Below, one piece after another: positions 61,301 to 64,000 of a DNA stretch of 64,000 bases. A program made the position numbers and the translations under genes. The stretch spans positions 1 through 64,000 of the forward strand of contig CAZNOO010000008.1 in assembly GCA_964574705.1 (NCBI GenBank). The letters run 5' to 3'. Below the pieces are notes generated by a model. That model was not told where the DNA came from, searched no databases, and saw only the letters and a program-made list of their open reading frames with translations. The stretch comes from JAHIVB01 sp964574705. GTDB taxonomy: Bacteria > Bacillota_I > Bacilli_A > Izemoplasmatales > Hujiaoplasmataceae. Position 1 is the first letter of the stretch. Every line of letters begins with the position of its first letter.

Positions 61301-61442
61301 TCACAAATAAGATGGTAAAAACAAAAAGAGCCAAAAAAATAAATGTCTTTTTTTTGCTAGAAAACACGTCTTCAACCCACAGATTAAATTTATTTGAACG
61401 AATCATGCGTTTCTCTTTGCGCATCAGTTTGGTTGTTTTCAT
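58317..61442 (-). CDS. YfhO-family membrane glycosyltransferase
   Basis: A 1041-residue protein with about twelve N-terminal transmembrane segments up to residue ~515 and an extracellular domain of about 450 residues. A final span near 1000 and a charged cytoplasmic tail follow. YFISGGSVSFMAFP and the large loop after the second span fit the YfhO (GT-C) family. In Bacillota, YfhO-type proteins place a sugar, delivered by a CsbB-like enzyme, onto lipoteichoic acid. The ATG has GAGGGG upstream. Its 3' end runs 38 bases into the GT2 gene. Confidence 0.88.
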   Translation of the reverse strand: MKTTKLMRKEKRMIRSNKFNLWVEDVFSSKKKTFIFLALFVFTILFVIDALVIIINNSFYNNFSDDIIQYYSIMVDFITQIKEGTISWFNLNNYLGASFFSDIYYVPLDIFTFITFLLSYVMPIEIAYSATELIKIFAGVMVFAYYLSLKGMKNRTIFWMAVIYFISGGSVSFMAFPVFLSLAFYLPLSLVVIHFFFHKKRWIVPLYALMVIFYDFYLGYMALAFISIMFLVEFFKEPNFNFWKILKEGIIFLSLLLIGVVMSLVILYPSILYILEDTYRPDGYFDSWIVNIGSYELKLFQPTIYIRVLAKIFTEQKGIGFYGFENNYGQEHVSLFITVIGFAYMNYIFFMKGRIARVYKILMPLSLLLIFFPIFSFVFSGTTDSPYTRWINCYPLVEVMILAYVFDEYGFEKVKMKFLSIPIALMVFLDVYLFQYYIGKLSTDTNYISRDVMTADTVLMGIAAVILLLLLLFGWLKKYKVIKWMFWIEFVIAIGYVYSGPFAIRNKIDTFEEMNAIDAYLNEVLDQDEFYRVYVDLSRFDVEILNFNRMSTFPTNTQIFHSWTDSETNTIGYLLFGVNEYQSKSKIDVQAIYLNQFLGYKYVLVSAENDFYLPSAYYQLKFADTRFRLYEIVEAEPFSVYEQYVTYDEFRSFSMMNSQIAAQKIMLVSALIDEEDSRFDYTDINLEQYSLPLNSGLRSVTAYQTNNQASMVVTSGISNPVERNFFKYSNDDFNIGFNVGAMYLKSAYLGTESYGEVFMEFEDESRSACTISYDTAHQVKCEFWKEPTAIYFEQTPYFMAAKTLEYRLECAIDGAAYLVYDLSNISYTRDEGMLYFNLSTSIDFERVFVIDSDGNETESFNGYHYFNTPPIKMYIYKTADMYSQDNLFNLSLKYAYDDLSFYEENAHSQVADNQYLTIERGKIHLSYERTSDSEYDQLVVIPVAYSEEWKITSGQNYETVSASGGFLGILVPYGVDSIDLEMQFTPKGLDKGLLGTLGGTALYALIFIPSIIIERKKSKRKINEDLEMNIDEEDNNHHSVV

Positions 61443-61547
61443 TGCAACCCCTCTTACAGAAAAGTAGTCGTTATATTATATCATATTTTTAGCCACATTT
61501 ATAAGAGCTTTTTGTGTAAATGTTATATAATATTAAGTGGTGATGAT

Positions 61548-62789
61548 ATGGAAAAAGCAATTTTAGTTGGATTGGATACAGGACAGGATGTAAATTTTAC
61601 AGAATCAATGATAGAACTTCAAAATCTTGCGAGTGCATGCAACGTTGAGGTGTTGTATCAATTAACTCAGAAGGCTGATGCTCCAACAGCGAACTTTTAT
61701 ATCGGTTCCGGTAAGGTATCCGAACTAAAAGAAATGATAACCACGTTAGATGCCGATTTGGTTGTTTTTGATGATGAATTGTCGCCAAGTCACATTCGTA
61801 ATTTGGAAAAGGCACTCGAGTGCAAGGTAATCGATAGAACAATATTAATTCTCGACATTTTCGCAAGAAGAGCAAAAACGAAAGAAGCGATGCTTCAAGT
61901 TGAACTTGCTCAAGCAGAGTATATGCTTCCTCGAGTAGTTGGTTTATACAAATCGTTGTCAAGACAAAAAAGCGGTACCGGATCAAAAGGACCCGGTGAA
62001 CAACAGTTAGAACTTGACCGTAGAATATTAAGGAACAGGATAACAAAACTAAAACATGATTTAAAAGACATCGTTGAAATTAGAAGAACGCAAAGAGAAA
62101 AAAGGAAGAAATCAGAAATAAAAACCGTTGCCTTAATGGGTTACACTAATTCAGGAAAATCAACTTTAATGAATGCTCTGTTAACAACGTCTACTTCGAA
62201 TCAAGAGAAATACGTATTTGAAAAAAATATGTTGTTCGCAACTTTAGAAACACAAACCAGAAGTCTAACACGAGAAAATAATCATTCGTTTCTTATAACT
62301 GATACAGTTGGGTTCATTTCTAAATTGCCTCATAATTTAGTTGAAGCGTTTAAATCAACTCTTGAAGAAATTACTGAATCATCATTAATACTTCATATAA
62401 TTGATACAGCTAATCCTTACTACCTGGATCAAGTTCAAGTTGTGGAAAATGTGATTAAAGAAATCGGCGTACAAGAAATTCCAATTATCTATGTTTTTAA
62501 CAAAATCGATTTGTTAACAGAAATTCCAATTATAGAATACTCGCCTTATGTTTTTATAAGTGCAACTGAAAAACAAAATATAAATCAATTATTAGAAAAA
62601 ATAGAAAACGAATTATTCAAAGAAAACCATAAGGTTGAAATGTTGTTGCCTCACGAAAAAGGACAGATATACAATTACTTAAAAGAGAATGCAAACATAA
62701 CGGATACGAAATATATTGACGAAGGAATTAAAATTATAGTAGAACTGTCAGAAGCACAATATAAGAAATACAAAGAATACATAACTTAA
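61548..62789 (+). CDS. hflX: HflX, ribosome-associated GTPase
   Basis: About 413 residues. The N-terminal HflX domain (AILVGLDTGQDV, TANFYIGSGKVSELKEMI, FDDELSPSHIRNLEKAL) is followed by the glycine-rich SGTGSKGPGEQQLELDRR near residue 155. The G domain has G1 GYTNSGKST near 203, G3 DTVGFISKLPHNLV and G4 NKID. HflX splits stalled ribosomes. The start is the ATG at 61548, with a GGTGAT site; a TATAAT at 61531 lies upstream. It is transcribed opposite to yfhO. Confidence 0.96.
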   Translation: MEKAILVGLDTGQDVNFTESMIELQNLASACNVEVLYQLTQKADAPTANFYIGSGKVSELKEMITTLDADLVVFDDELSPSHIRNLEKALECKVIDRTILILDIFARRAKTKEAMLQVELAQAEYMLPRVVGLYKSLSRQKSGTGSKGPGEQQLELDRRILRNRITKLKHDLKDIVEIRRTQREKRKKSEIKTVALMGYTNSGKSTLMNALLTTSTSNQEKYVFEKNMLFATLETQTRSLTRENNHSFLITDTVGFISKLPHNLVEAFKSTLEEITESSLILHIIDTANPYYLDQVQVVENVIKEIGVQEIPIIYVFNKIDLLTEIPIIEYSPYVFISATEKQNINQLLEKIENELFKENHKVEMLLPHEKGQIYNYLKENANITDTKYIDEGIKIIVELSEAQYKKYKEYIT

Positions 62790-62794
62790 AAGAT

Positions 62795-62824
62795 AAAGGA
62801 CCGAATCAATAGGTCCTTTTCTAT
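62795..62824 (+). terminator. hflX terminator
   Basis: AAAGGACC/GGTCCTTT stem (8 bp) with a 9-base loop and a short T run, six bases past the hflX stop codon. Confidence 0.88.
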
Positions 62825-62926
62825 ATATAATGGGCAAATAATTCAAGAAAAATAAGGAAATAAAAAAAGCTAGTAATTAAACAATTATATAGGCGAAAAA
62901 GAAGGGGTAAATAACAAACAATATAA

Positions 62927-62940
62927 TATATGGCCATATT
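62927..62940. repeat. palindromic repeat copy 1 (ATATATGGCCATAT)
   Basis: The 14-base sequence ATATATGGCCATAT, containing the perfect palindrome ATATGGCCATAT, recurs exactly at 63347-63360. A related AGCCATTTATATAGC follows directly. Confidence 0.7.
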
Positions 62941-63346
62941 TAGCCATTTATATAGCACAAAACAAATTAGGGTAAAAATTAAACATGACATAAAAAAAAG
63001 CAAAATAAAATATAAATAAAATGCATTATAGTATACATTGATATTATATATTTCACCTTTATAGCTATACACGAAAATATATCAACAAAGTAATATCTTT
63101 GGTTTATGGCTATATTTGGGGTTTTCCGTAACTCTTTCCAAATAGTTTAATACATAATGAATATATATATAGAAAGTAAATATCACGAACATCCATCTAA
63201 ATTATATAAATGAATATACCGTAATTGTTCTTTATGAAAGATAGGAAAAAAATGGGGCATTAGTAAGAAAGTGAAGATAGCTGGTATATTCTTGGGGTAA
63301 ACAAAATTTCATTATATGAACTTTGTTTTACAGTCGTTTAATGGCT

Positions 63347-63360
63347 ATATATGGCCATAT
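63347..63360. repeat. palindromic repeat copy 2 (ATATATGGCCATAT)
   Basis: Identical to 62927-62940, 420 bases away. It is preceded by ATGGCTATAT; a similar TATGGCTATATTT lies at about 63106. Confidence 0.7.
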
Positions 63361-63916
63361 CGATACTTTTGGGTATAATATTTTTGTAGAATATTACTAT
63401 TTTTATCTAAATATTAAATTTGAGTCATTTTGTATATAATTCCATAATTAATTTCGTTATTTTATTATAAAACACCTAAGTCGTTGTCTTACACTTCATA
63501 TAATTCTAAGTCATAGATTTAAAAGAATAATTCATCCTAAAACAATACTCTTTTTTCCTTGGCTCATAAGCACTCACGGCTTGGGCCCCTATAAATAAAT
63601 AGATAAAAATAATAAGATTGATTAGTTAACTCGATCCATATATAAACGAATATCAACTAATTTAACCTTGGTTATTTAGTCTACTGAATTAATGAAATAT
63701 CATAGAAATTATTTGAAAACTAGTTCTATTCTAACTATTTTGAATAGTCCAGCGACTTATATAATTCAATACAGATAAATTACTAAGTCATAGTATTTAA
63801 AAATTATCCCTTCCAAAGTAGTAATATAACATTAGGTTATTAAAATTTAGCTTATTTCCCGGATTCAATACTTAGAGTAAATTAATAATTTGTCTAATTG
63901 TTCAGATTGAAAATAA

Positions 63917-63948
63917 TAAAAAATCAGAACATCAATAGATGCCCTGAT
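63917..63948 (-). terminator. terminator of the gene entering from the right edge
   Basis: Minus strand: an 11-bp stem (ATCAGGGCATC with GATGTTCTGAT, two G-U pairs) and a 4-base loop, followed by TTTTTTATTATTTT. It implies a leftward-transcribed gene that begins outside the window. Confidence 0.65.
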
Positions 63949-64000
63949 CAGTAGATATCGAGGATATTATTATGGTATTCTTCAATTACTAAAGAAGTAT
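63948..64000 (-). CDS. C-terminal end of an unidentified gene (truncated by window edge)
   Basis: One minus-strand frame is open from the window edge to a TGA at 63950-63948, reading TSLVIEEYHNNILDIY at the end. A good terminator follows directly, which supports a real gene end. Sixteen residues are too few to name it. Confidence 0.35.
   Translation of the reverse strand, partial: TSLVIEEYHNNILDIY

Larger units (their letters stand above)
62825..63918. other. AT-rich region without recognisable genes
   Basis: About 1.1 kb much richer in A and T than the rest of the window, with frequent stops in all frames. The longest open frame (62821-63072, minus) is a low-complexity string of Tyr, Phe, Ile and Leu and is not credible as a gene. 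Repeated TGGCCATAT-type palindromes occur. I see no tRNA, insertion-sequence end or CRISPR pattern. Possible readings are an eroded gene, a regulatory or replication-related region, or a boundary of transferred DNA. Confidence 0.7.

Noticed and set aside
62821..63072. 83-codon minus-strand open frame after hflX
   Set aside because: Low-complexity Tyr/Phe/Ile/Leu string in AT-rich DNA, no ribosome site, overlaps the hflX terminator.

Overview
The window is an AT-rich bacterial chromosome segment from a fermentative, low-GC Gram-positive lineage (Bacillota/Mycoplasmatota side). Support comes from Bacillota-type genes and gene orders: uvrA-hprK-lgt-trxB-whiA, tsaE-tsaB-rimI-tsaD, yutD, and CcpA-type cre operators together with HPr kinase. 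TGA ends many genes, so the code is standard and not the UGA=Trp code of Mycoplasma. A wall-poor relative such as the Acholeplasma/Izemoplasma group or an Erysipelotrichia-like organism would fit, but I cannot place it further. Nearly all genes lie on the minus strand. There is one 100-N assembly gap, inside kamB.

Region 1 (1-17,990) is an amino-acid fermentation island. After a tRNA-Val/tRNA-Thr pair comes a glutamate operon, transcribed leftward from a promoter at about 8.8 kb: glmS-glmL-glmE-mal-citD-citE-citF-citXG. It encodes the B12-dependent methylaspartate route, with a citrate-lyase-type enzyme probably acting as citramalate lyase. To its right is a complete core lysine fermentation operon, in transcription order: MaoC hydratase, atoD, atoA, kal, kce, kdd, kamA, kamB, kamD, kamE and a cobalamin adenosyltransferase. 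The adenosyltransferase would supply coenzyme B12 to both glutamate mutase and lysine 5,6-aminomutase. The lysine operon has a consensus promoter with a perfect cre over its -35 box and a lysine riboswitch whose P1 helix shares bases with a terminator, which predicts a lysine-ON switch. The glutamate promoter also has a near-perfect cre. Both operons therefore look catabolite-repressed.

Region 2 (18-30 kb) is mixed housekeeping: mutY and a Nudix hydrolase, an ATPase, a frameshifted MerR/TipA regulator, ptsI, a methyltransferase, an XRE-membrane regulator, two tRNA-Ser genes, a diguanylate cyclase, tex and a membrane thioredoxin-like protein. Region 3 (30-47 kb) holds acpS-whiA-trxB-lgt-hprK, uvrA, ligA, pcrA, glnS and the t6A genes. 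Its Lgt is unusual: it carries its own lipobox and an InlB-like repeat.

Region 4 (47-62.8 kb) holds dagK-like, pgi, an S1 protein, pgpA, nfu, yutD, ispF-ispD, a folate enzyme, a degenerate PAS-GGDEF protein, a large flavoprotein/SCP2-like/membrane fusion, cdaA, a GtrA/GT2/YfhO glycosylation trio and hflX. Region 5 (62.8-64 kb) is extremely AT-rich, apparently non-coding sequence with repeated palindromes. It ends at a terminator and the edge of a truncated minus-strand gene.
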